A stretch of 64,000 nucleotides of DNA from Halorubrum aidingense JCM 13560 (GTDB lineage: Archaea > Halobacteriota > Halobacteria > Halobacteriales > Haloferacaceae): contig NZ_AOJI01000022.1 in NCBI RefSeq assembly GCF_000336995.1, positions 358,512 through 422,511 on the forward strand. Direction: 5' to 3'. Of this stretch, positions 1 to 8,386 are shown piece after piece. Numbering within the stretch: position 1 is the stretch's first letter; each line of letters opens with the position of its first letter. Position numbers and translations under genes: made by a program. Below the pieces are notes generated by a model. The model was not told the origin of the DNA, ran no database searches, and saw only the letters and a list, made by a program, of their open reading frames with translations.

Positions 1-195
1 GCCGCGTTCAAAGCGTTCGGCGCGGTCGGAATCCTCATCTCCGTCGTGCTGATCGTCGGCGTGCTCGCACTGACCGATCCGTTCGGCGACTACGTCACCA
101 CCTCGCCCGCGGTGTTCGGGAGCCTGCTGTCGGCGGTGCTGCTCGGCGCGGTCGGCTACGCCGCGTACGCGCTCCGCCGCCGGACTGACTACTGA
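1..195 (+). CDS. C-terminal end of a membrane protein (5' truncated by window)
   Basis: Reading frame 1 is open from the first base to a TGA at 193-195 and gives 64 residues. Two hydrophobic segments are visible, about residues 6-25 and 39-57, separated by a short polar loop (DPFGDYVTTSP), followed by a basic tail RRRTDY. This looks like the last two transmembrane helices of an integral membrane protein whose start lies outside the window. Too little remains to name a family. It converges on the downstream regulator gene with about 50 bp between the stop codons. Confidence 0.6.
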   Translation, partial: AAFKAFGAVGILISVVLIVGVLALTDPFGDYVTTSPAVFGSLLSAVLLGAVGYAAYALRRRTDY

Positions 196-247
196 ACGAA
201 CGGACGACTGCCGAAGAACGCCATTCGAAACGGATTCGCGACCGATC

Positions 248-646
248 TCAGCTCGACGCCTGCACCGAGTCCGTCCGCTCGTACTTCTCTTCGAACTCCT
301 GGATGAGCTGGCCCATCTTCGCGTACCAGTCGTTGAGCATCCGCTGCATCTCGTCGGTGATCTTCTCGGGGTCGGTCGGCGAGTAGACGTGGTAGTACCC
401 GCCCTGGTCGTAGTTGATCTGCTCTTTGGTGATGAACCCGGTCTGAAGCAGGCGCTGGACCGACCGGTACGCGGTCGAGCGTTCGCGGTCGACCGCCTCG
501 GCGACGGCGTCGATCGTCATGGGCTCGTCGCTCTCGACGAGCACCGTGAAACACTCCCGGTCGAGCGGCTTGAGCCCGTGGAAACACTCCAGTAACCCCT
601 CGCATTGGATGTCGCGCTGGAGCTGTTCCGATAGCGAGTCTGGCAT
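248..646 (-). CDS. Winged helix-turn-helix transcriptional regulator (TrmB/MarR-like)
   Basis: 132 residues from ATG at 644-646 (MPDSLSEQLQ). An in-frame ATG farther upstream would place the TATA-like box inside the gene and is rejected. Residues about 28-85 form a winged helix: a helix (LDRECFTVLVES), a recognition pair (TIDAVAEAVDRERSTAYRSVQRLLQ) and a wing ending YYHVYSP. A helical, acidic tail (about 90-125) could dimerise. The fold is that of small haloarchaeal TrmB/MarR-like regulators; the ligand and regulon are unknown. The promoter carries an inverted repeat between TATA and start, so autoregulation is plausible but inferred. It stands alone between a convergent membrane-protein gene and the stress-protein gene. 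Confidence 0.85.
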   Translation of the reverse strand: MPDSLSEQLQRDIQCEGLLECFHGLKPLDRECFTVLVESDEPMTIDAVAEAVDRERSTAYRSVQRLLQTGFITKEQINYDQGGYYHVYSPTDPEKITDEMQRMLNDWYAKMGQLIQEFEEKYERTDSVQASS

Positions 647-660
647 AGTATTGGCGATAT

Positions 661-681
661 GTACGACACGTACTGGTAAAA
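661..681 (-). promoter_or_regulatory. Promoter with inverted repeat (putative operator) of the HTH regulator
   Basis: Read on the minus strand, a TATA-like CTTTTACC (about 674-681) lies near 30 bp before the start codon. An inverted repeat GTACG-ACA-CGTAC spans 661-673, between TATA and ATG, where a bound repressor would block RNA polymerase. A second inverted repeat, TTGTGT-7 nt-ACACAA (685-703), sits just upstream on the TFB side. Binding of the adjacent regulator is inference. Confidence 0.45.
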
Positions 682-774
682 GGCTTGTGTGTAGATAACA
701 CAATCTTGCGACATCCTACTAACTGGAAGGAGCGTTCGGGAGGGTCACCCGTCAGACCGGCGGCCCGTTGGGGC

Positions 775-1641
775 TCACGCCGACCGCGGCGGCGGCACGA
801 GGAAGACGTTCCCCGCCGCCCGGGCGACCACCTCTTCGGAGACGCTGCCGAGCAGGAGTCGGCGCAGTCGACTGCGACCGCGGGAGCCGAGCAACAGCGT
901 GCTCGGGTCGTGGTCCGCCTCCGCGGCGAGGATCTCGTTGGCGGGGTCGCCCCGGCGGATCTCCGTGCGGGCGTCGAGGCCCCACTCGTCGAGCCGGTCG
1001 ACGAGTTCGTCGAGGCGCTCCTCGGGGTCGGGGCCGCCGCTCGTGTCGTCTTTCGGTGATTCGACGTGCACCAGCGTGACCTCCTTCGTCGCGTGCCGGA
1101 GGTACTCGAACGACTGGAAGGCGCGCTCGGCGTTCTCGGAGAAGTCCGTCGCGAACAGCGTTCGCTTGAACAGGTGTCGGCGGATCGTCTCGGGCTCGTC
1201 GACGCCGCGCTCGATCCGGTCGACGAGGAGCGGCACGACCGTCGTGCGGGCGAGGTTGCGCGCGGTCGACCCGATCACGCGGTTCTCCAGCGGGCTCTTC
1301 CCGCGCGACCCGACCAGTACCAGATCCGCCCCGACGGAGCCGGCGATCCCGTTGATCCGGCGGTGCGGCGTCCCGCGGACGACGTGGGTCTCGACGTCGA
1401 AGCCGGCGTCTTCCACGATCGACCGGTAGCGGCGGAGCGCCTTCTTTCGGCGTTTTTCGAACCCCATCCCGGGCATACCGGAGTGGACGTTGGAGGGGAC
1501 GACCGTCACGATGTGGATCCGCTCGACGCCGATCCGACCGAGACAGTTCAGCCCGGTCTCCGACTCGATCATCGACTCGCTGGCCGTCGAGAGGTCCGTC
1601 GCGATCACCGCGGACTTCCCGCCCGTCGCCGATCCGGTCAT
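775..1641 (-). CDS. Tandem universal stress protein (two UspA domains)
   Basis: 288 residues forming two fused UspA-like Rossmann domains, about residues 9-145 and 158-285. Each half keeps the ATP-binding signature G-x2-G-x9-G-S: GSRGKSPLENRVIGS at 111-125 and GSRGRSRLRRLLLGS at 252-266. The second lobe has the DFSENAE start typical of the family and a GNVFLVPP end in place of the usual CPVLVV. The protein is cytosolic and has no signal peptide. Tandem Usp proteins are common in haloarchaea and generally linked to stress or energy limitation; a specific role cannot be read here. A single-domain paralogue lies at 8387-8851. Confidence 0.9.
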   Translation of the reverse strand: MTGSATGGKSAVIATDLSTASESMIESETGLNCLGRIGVERIHIVTVVPSNVHSGMPGMGFEKRRKKALRRYRSIVEDAGFDVETHVVRGTPHRRINGIAGSVGADLVLVGSRGKSPLENRVIGSTARNLARTTVVPLLVDRIERGVDEPETIRRHLFKRTLFATDFSENAERAFQSFEYLRHATKEVTLVHVESPKDDTSGGPDPEERLDELVDRLDEWGLDARTEIRRGDPANEILAAEADHDPSTLLLGSRGRSRLRRLLLGSVSEEVVARAAGNVFLVPPPRSA

Positions 1642-1803
1642 CGGCGATCGCCTCGTCGTTCGGTCGCCCGGGTTCGATCAGTAATTACCATACCACACAA
1701 TACTCGTGTGTCGGAAATAAAGCTCCCGGTCGTCTCGTCGCGGGGGACCGCGTCCGGACGCGGTCGCCTGCGGAGCCCGCCGCCGACCCGACCGCTCGAA
1801 AGG

Positions 1804-1810
1804 CTATAAA
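1804..1810 (+). promoter_or_regulatory. TATA box for leaderless small gene
   Basis: CTATAAA is centred about 27 bp before the ATG at 1835, the distance expected if transcription starts at or next to the start codon. No Shine-Dalgarno sequence lies between them. Confidence 0.6.
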
Positions 1811-1834
1811 CGGCCGGCGGTCGAAGCGAGCCGC

Positions 1835-2008
1835 ATGACTGACGAGACGATCGAGGCGGCCGTCGAGCGGTTTCTCGACGGGACGGAATCGGCGCTCGAC
1901 GACTACGATCAGGGGTACGCGGACGCCGACGCGACGCTGTCGGTGGTGCGCACGCACATCGACGAACTGGCCGCCGCGGTCGACGAGGGCGACACGGAGT
2001 CCGAGTAA
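1835..2008 (+). CDS. Small acidic conserved-type hypothetical protein (57 aa)
   Basis: An ATG-to-TAA frame encodes 57 residues (MTDETIEAAVERFLDG...), strongly acidic and predicted to be two helices (ERFLDGTESALDDYDQGY and TLSVVRTHIDELAAAVDEG). No cysteines, membrane segment or signal. A well-placed TATA box, codon use like its neighbours and the acidic bias typical of halophile proteins support a real gene. Function unknown; a small helical dimer or partner protein would fit. It lies between a divergent Usp gene and a convergent ABC transporter operon. Confidence 0.65.
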   Translation: MTDETIEAAVERFLDGTESALDDYDQGYADADATLSVVRTHIDELAAAVDEGDTESE

Positions 2009-2050
2009 CCGTCGCGGCGGCCCCAGCGTTCCCGGCGGGGAGAGTCCGCC

Positions 2051-2881
2051 TCAGGGCCGCGCGCCGATCAGTTCGCGGACCCGAGCGACGTGTTCGCCGA
2101 AGGCCGGATCGCCGCGCTCGCGCGGGCGGTCCACGTCGACGTCGACGACCTCGGCGACGCGGCCGGGCTCGGCCGCCATCACGACGATCCGGTCCGCGAG
2201 CGTCACCGCCTCGGCGACGTCGTGGGTGACGAAAAGCACCGTCTTGCCCGTCGACTGCCAGACGTCGAGTAGCTCCCGCTGGAGCATCTCGCGGGTCTGC
2301 GCGTCGACCGCGCCGAACGGCTCGTCCATCAGGAGCAGTTCGGGATCGACCGCGAGCGCCCGCGCGATGGCGACGCGCTGTTTCATCCCGCCGGAGAGCG
2401 ACTTCGGGTACGAGTCGCGGAACTCCGAGAGCCCGACGAGCTCGAGCATCTCGTCGACCCGCCGCTCGCGCTCGGCGTCGGTGCGGTCGCTTCGCTCGAG
2501 GCCGAACCCGACGTTCTCCGCGACGGTGAGCCACGGGAAGAGGTGGTACTCCTGGAACACGACGCCCATGTCGGTCGTCGGGCCGATGACTGGGGTGCCC
2601 CCCAGCAGCACCTGCCCGTCGGTGGCGTCGGTGAGTCCGGCGATGACCCGGAACAGCGTCGTCTTCCCGCAGCCCGACGGCCCGACGAGACAGACGAACT
2701 CGCCCTCCTCGACCGCGAAGGAGACGTCGTCGAGCGCGCGGACCGGCGTTCCGTCGCCCTCGTAGGTCTTGCCGACCCGATCGACGGCGACGCCGGCCTC
2801 GCCGTCACCCGCGATCTCGTCGACCTCGTCGGTCACGCCCGTGTCGTCGGCCTCGTCGGCCCCGTTGCTCACGCCTGCCAT
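2051..2881 (-). CDS. ABC transporter ATP-binding protein, NitT/TauT (SsuB/TauB) type
   Basis: 276 residues. Walker A GPSGCGKT (67-74), signature LSGGMKQ (162-168), Walker B LLLMDEP (182-188) and H-loop His (about 220) are intact, so the ATPase should be active. The closest family pattern is the nitrate/sulfonate/taurine importers. ATG at 2879-2881 (MAGVSNG) was chosen; it overlaps the end of the permease gene by 13 bp, showing translational coupling. A longer upstream frame is only a shadow of the permease gene. An acidic N-terminal extension of about 30 residues precedes the domain, as often in haloarchaea. It energises the importer formed with the two following genes. Confidence 0.93.
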   Translation of the reverse strand: MAGVSNGADEADDTGVTDEVDEIAGDGEAGVAVDRVGKTYEGDGTPVRALDDVSFAVEEGEFVCLVGPSGCGKTTLFRVIAGLTDATDGQVLLGGTPVIGPTTDMGVVFQEYHLFPWLTVAENVGFGLERSDRTDAERERRVDEMLELVGLSEFRDSYPKSLSGGMKQRVAIARALAVDPELLLMDEPFGAVDAQTREMLQRELLDVWQSTGKTVLFVTHDVAEAVTLADRIVVMAAEPGRVAEVVDVDVDRPRERGDPAFGEHVARVRELIGARP

Positions 2882-3681
2882 ACTAACACCCGCCGTTGAG
2901 CCGCGCGGAACGCCACGTCGACGAGCAGGTACATCAGGCTCAACACGAGGATGTACGCGATCACTTTGTCGACGAGGAGGTTGTTGCTCGCCCGCAGTAT
3001 CTCGCGGCCGACCCCCGGGACGCCGAAAATCTCGGAGGCGACGACGAGCATCCAACAGCGACCGAGCCCGGTGCGGATCCCGGTCGTGATCCCCGGGAGC
3101 GCCGCCGGGACGACGATCGACCGAACCATGTCGAGGTCCCCGCGAACGCCGAGCGTCCGGCCGACGTCGAGGAGGTCGTTCGAGACGCCCTCGACGGCGC
3201 CGTACGCCGCGTAGAAGTTGATCCAGAACGCGCCCACGGCGATGATAAACGCGGCGCCGGCGTCGTTGATCCCGAACCACGCGATCGCGAACCCGATCAG
3301 CGCGAGCGGCGGGACGGGCCGGAGCGTCCGCACGAGCGGCGCCGTCACGTCGTCGAGCAACCGGCTCCACGAGAGGGCCACGCCGGCGCCGACGCCGAGC
3401 GTCGTCCCGACGAACGTGCCGGGAGCCCAGTGCCGGATACTCGACCACAGCGCCGCGGTCATCGTACCGGAGGCCAGTTCCTCGGCGAACGCGTCCACGA
3501 CCGCCCCCGGCGAGGGCAACACGTACGCCGGCTGGGTGAGCGAGACGAGGTGCCAGAGGAGAACGAACCCGGCGATTCCGGCGACGCCGCGGACGAGCCG
3601 CCGCGGATCGTCGAGGCCGATGCCGGTCGCGATCGCTGTGCCGCCGTCGCCGTCGAACCGTCCGCCGGTGTCGGTCGCCAT
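2869..3681 (-). CDS. ABC transporter permease, NitT/TauT (SsuC/TauC) type
   Basis: 270 residues with about six hydrophobic helices. The binding-protein-dependent transport loop is recognisable around DVGRTLGVRG...VVPAALPGI, which contacts the ATPase. It is the membrane channel of the importer. Start ATG at 3679-3681 abuts the stop of the substrate-binding gene, giving the order binding protein, permease, ATPase on the minus strand with overlaps at both junctions; co-transcription is likely. A homodimer is expected in this family because only one permease gene is present. Confidence 0.92.
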   Translation of the reverse strand: MATDTGGRFDGDGGTAIATGIGLDDPRRLVRGVAGIAGFVLLWHLVSLTQPAYVLPSPGAVVDAFAEELASGTMTAALWSSIRHWAPGTFVGTTLGVGAGVALSWSRLLDDVTAPLVRTLRPVPPLALIGFAIAWFGINDAGAAFIIAVGAFWINFYAAYGAVEGVSNDLLDVGRTLGVRGDLDMVRSIVVPAALPGITTGIRTGLGRCWMLVVASEIFGVPGVGREILRASNNLLVDKVIAYILVLSLMYLLVDVAFRAAQRRVLVWQA

Positions 3682-4709
3682 CAGAGCGAGTCGTATATCT
3701 CGAGGTCGAAGATCGCCTCGGTGGAGAGCTGTTCGTCGATCTGTCCGTTGTCGGCGGCGAACTCGGAGAACACCTGCGTCGCGTCGGTGATCTCGTTGGG
3801 GTCGGTGATGAAGTTCGACAGCGGCGAGTCGAGCGCCTTCCGCGCCCGATCGACCGGCATCCCGATCCCCTCTTCGACGTGCGCCGCGGTCGCGTCCGGT
3901 TCGTCGGCGATGAACTCCGTGGCGCGAACGTGCTGTTCCAGGAACTGCGTCGCGACCGGGGAGTCGCGGACCGCGTCGCTCATCAGGGTGACCGCGGCCG
4001 GCTGGCCCGGCAGGATGTCGGCGGCCGTCCGGAGCATCGTGACGGACGACCCCTCCTCAGCGGCGATCGTCGGCACCGGCTCCATGATCGAGGTGCCGTC
4101 GACCTCGCCGTTGGCGATCGCCTGCCAAACTGCGCTGGCGCCGTTGATCTCGGTGATCTCGACGTCTTCGCCCGGCACAGCGCCGATCTCGTCGAGCCAG
4201 AAACGCAACAGCACGTCGGGGACGCTCCCCTGCGGGAACGTGCCGAACCGGAACGGCTCGCCGTGCTCGGCTTCCCACATCGAGAACGCCTCCGCGCCGT
4301 GCTCCTCGAAGTTGGCGTGGATCGATTCGTCGGCCATGATCCCCATCGGCTCGCGGATGTTCGCCGCGGTCACCTTCGCGGGGATCTCGCGGTCGATGAC
4401 GATCATCGCCGGGACGACGCCGAACATGGCGACGTCGATCTCGCCGCCGCCGAACGCCTGGACGATCGCCGGGCCGTCCGTGAACTCCTGGCCCTCGATC
4501 TCGGCGTCGACCTCGTCGAGGTACCCCTCGCCCTCCATCACGTACCACTGCAGGTCCGGGTAGATCGGCATGTGCGCGACCGTCAGATCCTCGATGTCGC
4601 CGCCGGCGCCGCTTCCGCCGCCGAGACAGCCGGCGAGACCGAGGGTCACAGATCCGCCCGCGGCCGCGAGAAAGGACCGCCGCGAGGCTGACGCGTGTCG
4701 TTCGTACAT
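3681..4709 (-). CDS. ABC transporter substrate-binding lipoprotein, NitT/TauT (SsuA-like), Tat exported
   Basis: About 342 residues. The N-terminus has a twin-arginine motif (SRRSFL), a hydrophobic stretch and a lipobox LAGC, so the protein is probably exported folded by Tat and lipid-anchored, the usual haloarchaeal arrangement. The mature part begins near DLTVAHMPIYPDLQWYV and has the periplasmic-binding-protein layout of SsuA/TauA/ThiY-like proteins (NMT1/TauT). Starts at 4709 (MYERHAS) or two codons earlier at 4715 are both possible. The substrate cannot be read; nitrate, sulfonates, taurine and thiamine precursors are all imported by this superfamily. First gene of the importer operon. 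Confidence 0.88.
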   Translation of the reverse strand: MYERHASASRRSFLAAAGGSVTLGLAGCLGGGSGAGGDIEDLTVAHMPIYPDLQWYVMEGEGYLDEVDAEIEGQEFTDGPAIVQAFGGGEIDVAMFGVVPAMIVIDREIPAKVTAANIREPMGIMADESIHANFEEHGAEAFSMWEAEHGEPFRFGTFPQGSVPDVLLRFWLDEIGAVPGEDVEITEINGASAVWQAIANGEVDGTSIMEPVPTIAAEEGSSVTMLRTAADILPGQPAAVTLMSDAVRDSPVATQFLEQHVRATEFIADEPDATAAHVEEGIGMPVDRARKALDSPLSNFITDPNEITDATQVFSEFAADNGQIDEQLSTEAIFDLEIYDSL

Positions 4710-4715
4710 ACGCAT

Positions 4716-5013
4716 GGAACGGGACCGTCGGTCAATACCTCCGCGCCACCAGCAACGAGGGCACGTACCGATGACGGGCGAGAGACGAGCGAGCCGCGAA
4801 TATCCGCCCCAAGACCGCGTCGAGCCGGTTATAAGCGCCCACACAACCGTCCGTGATCGGCGTAATATTTGCCAACGGTGCGGTGACGACGCCCGTCGGG
4901 GTCTCCGACGTCGCCAGGGTCGCCGACCCGCCGCCGCGCCGACCCGCCGCCACGCCGACTCACCACCGCACCGACCCGCCGTCGTTTATAATCGCGCCCG
5001 CGAACGGGGGCGT
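4716..5013. other. Divergent intergenic region between importer operon and menB
   Basis: About 300 bp with no credible coding frame. It holds the menB TATA box and a GGTTATAAGC palindrome near 4829-4838 that could serve either strand; used by the importer it would give a leader of roughly 90 nt. I looked for TPP-type riboswitch landmarks in that leader and saw none. Nothing else recognisable. Confidence 0.5.
4985..4992 (+). promoter_or_regulatory. TATA box of menB
   Basis: TTTATAAT centred about 26 bp before the ATG at 5014, indicating a leaderless transcript and fixing the start codon against longer in-frame extensions. Confidence 0.65.
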
Positions 5014-5925
5014 ATGGTCTCGGAGATCTTCGATCCAGACGCGTGGGAGCCGGTCACCGACGAGTTCGACGACATCACTTACCACCGCGGCGTCGACGTG
5101 CCGGTCGTCCGGATCGCGTTCGACCGCCCCGAGGTCCGCAACGCGTTCCGGCCGGGGACGGTCGACGAGCTGTACGCCGCGCTCGACCACGCCCGCAAGC
5201 AGGCGGACGTGGGCTGCGTGCTCCTCACGGGCAACGGTCCCTCGGAGAAGGACGGCGGCTGGGCGTTCTGCGCCGGCGGCGACCAGTCGGTCCGGGGCGA
5301 CTCGGGCTACGAGTACCGCGACGACGACGAGGCCGACGAGTCGGACGACCCGCTCGTGCGAGAGGCGCGGGCCGGGCGACTCCACATCCTCGAAGTGCAG
5401 CGGCTGATCCGGTTCATGCCGAAACCCGTCGTCGCCGTCGTCCCCGGGTGGGCCGTCGGCGGCGGCCACTCGCTGCACGTCGTCTGCGACATGACGCTCG
5501 CCAGCGCGGAGCACGCGAAGTTCCTCCAGACCGATCCCGACGTGGGCTCGTTCGACGGCGGGTTCGGCTCTGCGTACCTCGCCAAACAGATCGGCCAGAA
5601 GAAGGCCCGAGAGGTGTTCTTCCGCGGGAAGACCTACTCGGCCGAGGAGGCCGAAGAGATGGGCATGGTCAACGAGTCCATTCCGCACGACGACCTCGAA
5701 GCGGTCGCGATCGAGTGGGCCGACGAGATGACGAAGAAGTCGCCGACCGCGATGCGGATGTTGAAGTACGCGTTCAACATGACCGACGACGGGATGGTCG
5801 GCCAGCAGGTGTTCGCCGGCGAGGCGACCCGCCTCGCGTACATGACCGAGGAGGCACAGGAGGGCCGCGACGCGTTCTTACAGAAGCGCGAGCCCGCGTT
5901 CCGCGACTACCCGTGGCACTACTAA
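5014..5925 (+). CDS. menB: 1,4-dihydroxy-2-naphthoyl-CoA synthase
   Basis: 303 residues of the crotonase superfamily. MenB closes the second ring of the naphthoquinone by Dieckmann-type condensation of O-succinylbenzoyl-CoA in menaquinone synthesis; haloarchaea use menaquinones as membrane electron carriers. Family hallmarks are the oxyanion segment CAGGDQSVRG, the glycine-rich GWAVGGGHSLHVVCD and the active-site stretch TDPDVGSFDGGFGS, followed by KKAREVFF and the C-terminal helical tail ending RDYPWHY. Length is normal for an archaeal MenB. It stands alone; the other men genes are not in the window. Confidence 0.93.
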   Translation: MVSEIFDPDAWEPVTDEFDDITYHRGVDVPVVRIAFDRPEVRNAFRPGTVDELYAALDHARKQADVGCVLLTGNGPSEKDGGWAFCAGGDQSVRGDSGYEYRDDDEADESDDPLVREARAGRLHILEVQRLIRFMPKPVVAVVPGWAVGGGHSLHVVCDMTLASAEHAKFLQTDPDVGSFDGGFGSAYLAKQIGQKKAREVFFRGKTYSAEEAEEMGMVNESIPHDDLEAVAIEWADEMTKKSPTAMRMLKYAFNMTDDGMVGQQVFAGEATRLAYMTEEAQEGRDAFLQKREPAFRDYPWHY

Positions 5926-5970
5926 CCTGAAAATCCGCAAAATGATCCGCAGCGGCGACGCATCCCCGAG

Positions 5971-6996
5971 CTACGCGTCGTCGTCGTCGAGGAACGCCGC
6001 GACCGCCTCGCGGGTCGGCAGCGCCGACATCCCCCCGATGTCGCGGACCGACAGCGCGGCCGTCGCGTTGGCGAACGCGAGCGCGTCGTCGAGCGCCGCG
6101 CCGTCGCTCGCTCCCCTCTCGTTCGACTCCTCATCGCTCGGTCCGTCCGCGTCCGACCCCGACCCCGCCGCGAGTCGCGCGATCAGCCCCGCGGTGAACG
6201 CGTCGCCGGCGCCGGTGGTGTCGCGGCTCTCCACCGCGAACCCCTCGTGTCGAACGGTCGCCTCGCCCCAGGGCGCGTCCGCCGTACTGGCGGCGAGCGC
6301 GCCGTCCGCGCCGAGCGTGACGACCGCCGTGTGCGGGCCGAGCGCGCAGAGGTCGCGGGCCAGCCCCGCGCCCCACCGCGAGGAGAGGCCGGTCTCGGCG
6401 ACCTCCTCTTCGCTGCAGAACACCACGTCGCTCGCCTCGACGACCTCGCGAAGCGCCGCGAGCACGTCGTCGGTCGCTCCCTCCGCCACGAGGTCGGGTC
6501 GGTAGTTCACGTCGAACGACACCGTACACCCGTGGTCGGCGGCCCGAGTCGCCAGTTCGACCATCGCCTCTCGTCCGCGGGGATGCGTCAGCGCCACGCC
6601 GCCGAGGTGGACCCACGAGGCGGACGCGAGTGCGTCCGTCGGGACCGCGTCGGGATCGAAGCCGAACGTGACGTCACCGGCGCCGTAAAAGCGGAACCGG
6701 CGGTCGTCGGTCTCGGGCAGCGACACCACCGCGAGCGTCGTGTTGCCGTCGACGCGCTCGATCTGCGTCGTCGGGATCAACTCGCTCCCGAGCGTCTCGG
6801 CGAGGAAGTCGCCGAACGGGTCGCCGCCGAGCCGCGTCCAGAAGGCGGGGACGACGCCGAGGCGCGCAAGCCCGACCGCGACGTTGGCGGGCGCGCCGCC
6901 CGGGCGGTGCGAGAACCCCTCGACGTCGCGCAGCGTCGCTCCCTCGCCGGGGAGGAAGTCGACCAGCGTTTCTCCGGCCACGAGGATCTCCGGCAT
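5971..6996 (-). CDS. PfkB-family carbohydrate kinase (fructokinase-like)
   Basis: 341 residues of the ribokinase/PfkB fold. The N-terminal GGAPANVAVGLARLG substrate-side motif and the C-terminal DTTGAGDAFTAG anion-hole/catalytic motif are both intact, so it should phosphorylate a sugar with ATP. The N-terminal form resembles fructokinases more than ribokinase, but the substrate is uncertain (2-keto-3-deoxygluconate and others are possible). After the catalytic motif an acidic low-complexity insert (GSGSDADGPSDEESNERG) interrupts the last helices, probably a surface loop. It is monocistronic; DHH phosphoesterase follows on the same strand. Confidence 0.85.
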   Translation of the reverse strand: MPEILVAGETLVDFLPGEGATLRDVEGFSHRPGGAPANVAVGLARLGVVPAFWTRLGGDPFGDFLAETLGSELIPTTQIERVDGNTTLAVVSLPETDDRRFRFYGAGDVTFGFDPDAVPTDALASASWVHLGGVALTHPRGREAMVELATRAADHGCTVSFDVNYRPDLVAEGATDDVLAALREVVEASDVVFCSEEEVAETGLSSRWGAGLARDLCALGPHTAVVTLGADGALAASTADAPWGEATVRHEGFAVESRDTTGAGDAFTAGLIARLAAGSGSDADGPSDEESNERGASDGAALDDALAFANATAALSVRDIGGMSALPTREAVAAFLDDDDA

Positions 6997-7028
6997 TGCG
7001 TCAACGAGGAGCGCCGGAGAGTATGAAA

Positions 7029-8309
7029 CTATTCGTCCGCGTCGGCGGCCGAGACTCCGTCGGCGTCAGCCGCGTCGGCGGCCGCGACCTCCTCGGCGAC
7101 CGCCTCGAACGCCGCGAGGATGACGCGCTTGCAGGCCTGCCCCTCGGTCGTCCAGTGCTGTGCGTAATCGAGCATGTCGTCGTAGATGTCGGGCTTGCAG
7201 CCGGCCGCCTGCGGGTGGCCACCGCCGTTCACCTTCCCGGCGACCTCGTGGGCGTGCCGGAACCCCTCGGAGCCGCGGATCGACGCGGAGCCGGCGGGCT
7301 TCACGATCACGGCCGCGTCGGCGCCCGCCTCCCGCAGCGCCTCGGCGACCTCGTTCTGCGAGCACCGACCGTACGTCACCGCGACGGTCCACTCGCCGAC
7401 CTCGTGGGTGACCGCGCGGTCGACGGCGGCGGCGATGCGCGCCTCCTTCTCGACGCGACGGTCCGCGACGTACGCCCGAACGGTCTCCGGGAGATCGGCG
7501 CCGTACGCGCCGACGATCGTCGCGTACTCCTCGCTGCCGGCCCAGTAGGAGTAGTCGGCCAGGTCGTCCGAACGCGGGTCCTCTTTGATCCAGAGGTCGT
7601 GGTCGCGGGTCACGGCCGCCAGTTCGGCCCAGCGGTCGTCGAACGCGTGGTCGAGAGAGCGGAGCGCCACGTCGGCGGTGCACTCCTCGTCGGACTCGCC
7701 GACGACGAGGTCGACGCCCAGGTCGCGAACGGCCGCCGCCGCCTCCGCGTCCCACTGGTGGTGGTCGAACCAGCGGATCGAGTCGGTCGACTCCACGAGC
7801 GCCTCCAGCGGCTCCGCGATCCACTCGTAGTCGTCGGGGCACAGGTCACAGACGAACAGATCGATGTCGTCGTCAGCGTACGCCAGCACGCGTTCGAGCG
7901 ACGTGTCGATCGAGTACGGCCCCGCCGCGACCAGCCCGACGGGCGACTGCGTGTGGGCGTCGGCGGTCGGGTCGGCGTCCGCGTCGTCAGCGCTGGACTC
8001 GTCGGGCTCGTCGTCGGTTTCGTCGTCCGCGTCGTCCTCGTCATCCGCATCGAGTCGCGCCTCGATGGCCGCCTCGAAGTCGGCGGCGTCGAGGGCGGCG
8101 TCGTACGCCTCACGGATCATCGCCGCGCACGCGAGGCCGTCGGCGTCGCCGTCGGCGATCACGACCGCCTCGCTCCCCTCGATGGCCTCCTTCGCTCGCG
8201 TCTCGGCGCGCTCCTCGTCCAGCGAGTCCGGATAGAAGAAGCCCTTGCCCGGCAGCCGCGTGTACCGCGAGCGGGGAGTCCCCGCCTCGTCGATGAGATC
8301 GTCGTCCAT
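7029..8309 (-). CDS. DHH-family phosphoesterase (RecJ/NrnA-like)
   Basis: 426 residues from ATG at 8307-8309 (MDDDLIDEAG); earlier in-frame ATGs lie in non-conserved sequence. Metal-binding motifs of the DHH superfamily are in order: IADGDADG (51-58), CDLCPDD (about 154-160), FDHHQW (181-186) and TRDHDLW, then a DHHA1-type C-terminal domain with VNGGGHPQAAG. These Mn2+-dependent enzymes hydrolyse phosphodiesters in single-stranded nucleic acids, nanoRNA or cyclic dinucleotides; which one here is open. An acidic insert (about 88-118) splits motifs I and II. The C-terminus is alanine/aspartate-rich and probably disordered. Confidence 0.88.
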   Translation of the reverse strand: MDDDLIDEAGTPRSRYTRLPGKGFFYPDSLDEERAETRAKEAIEGSEAVVIADGDADGLACAAMIREAYDAALDAADFEAAIEARLDADDEDDADDETDDEPDESSADDADADPTADAHTQSPVGLVAAGPYSIDTSLERVLAYADDDIDLFVCDLCPDDYEWIAEPLEALVESTDSIRWFDHHQWDAEAAAAVRDLGVDLVVGESDEECTADVALRSLDHAFDDRWAELAAVTRDHDLWIKEDPRSDDLADYSYWAGSEEYATIVGAYGADLPETVRAYVADRRVEKEARIAAAVDRAVTHEVGEWTVAVTYGRCSQNEVAEALREAGADAAVIVKPAGSASIRGSEGFRHAHEVAGKVNGGGHPQAAGCKPDIYDDMLDYAQHWTTEGQACKRVILAAFEAVAEEVAAADAADADGVSAADADE

Positions 8310-8386
8310 ACCGTCGAGCCGGGCGGGAGCGGGAAAACTCCGCCGTTCTCCGGCGTGAGATCGCAGCCTTCGCGGGCGGCTTCCGC

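Noticed and set aside
4716..5013. TPP-type riboswitch upstream of the ABC importer
   Set aside because: No recognisable riboswitch core in the 300-bp region; only TATA-like sites.
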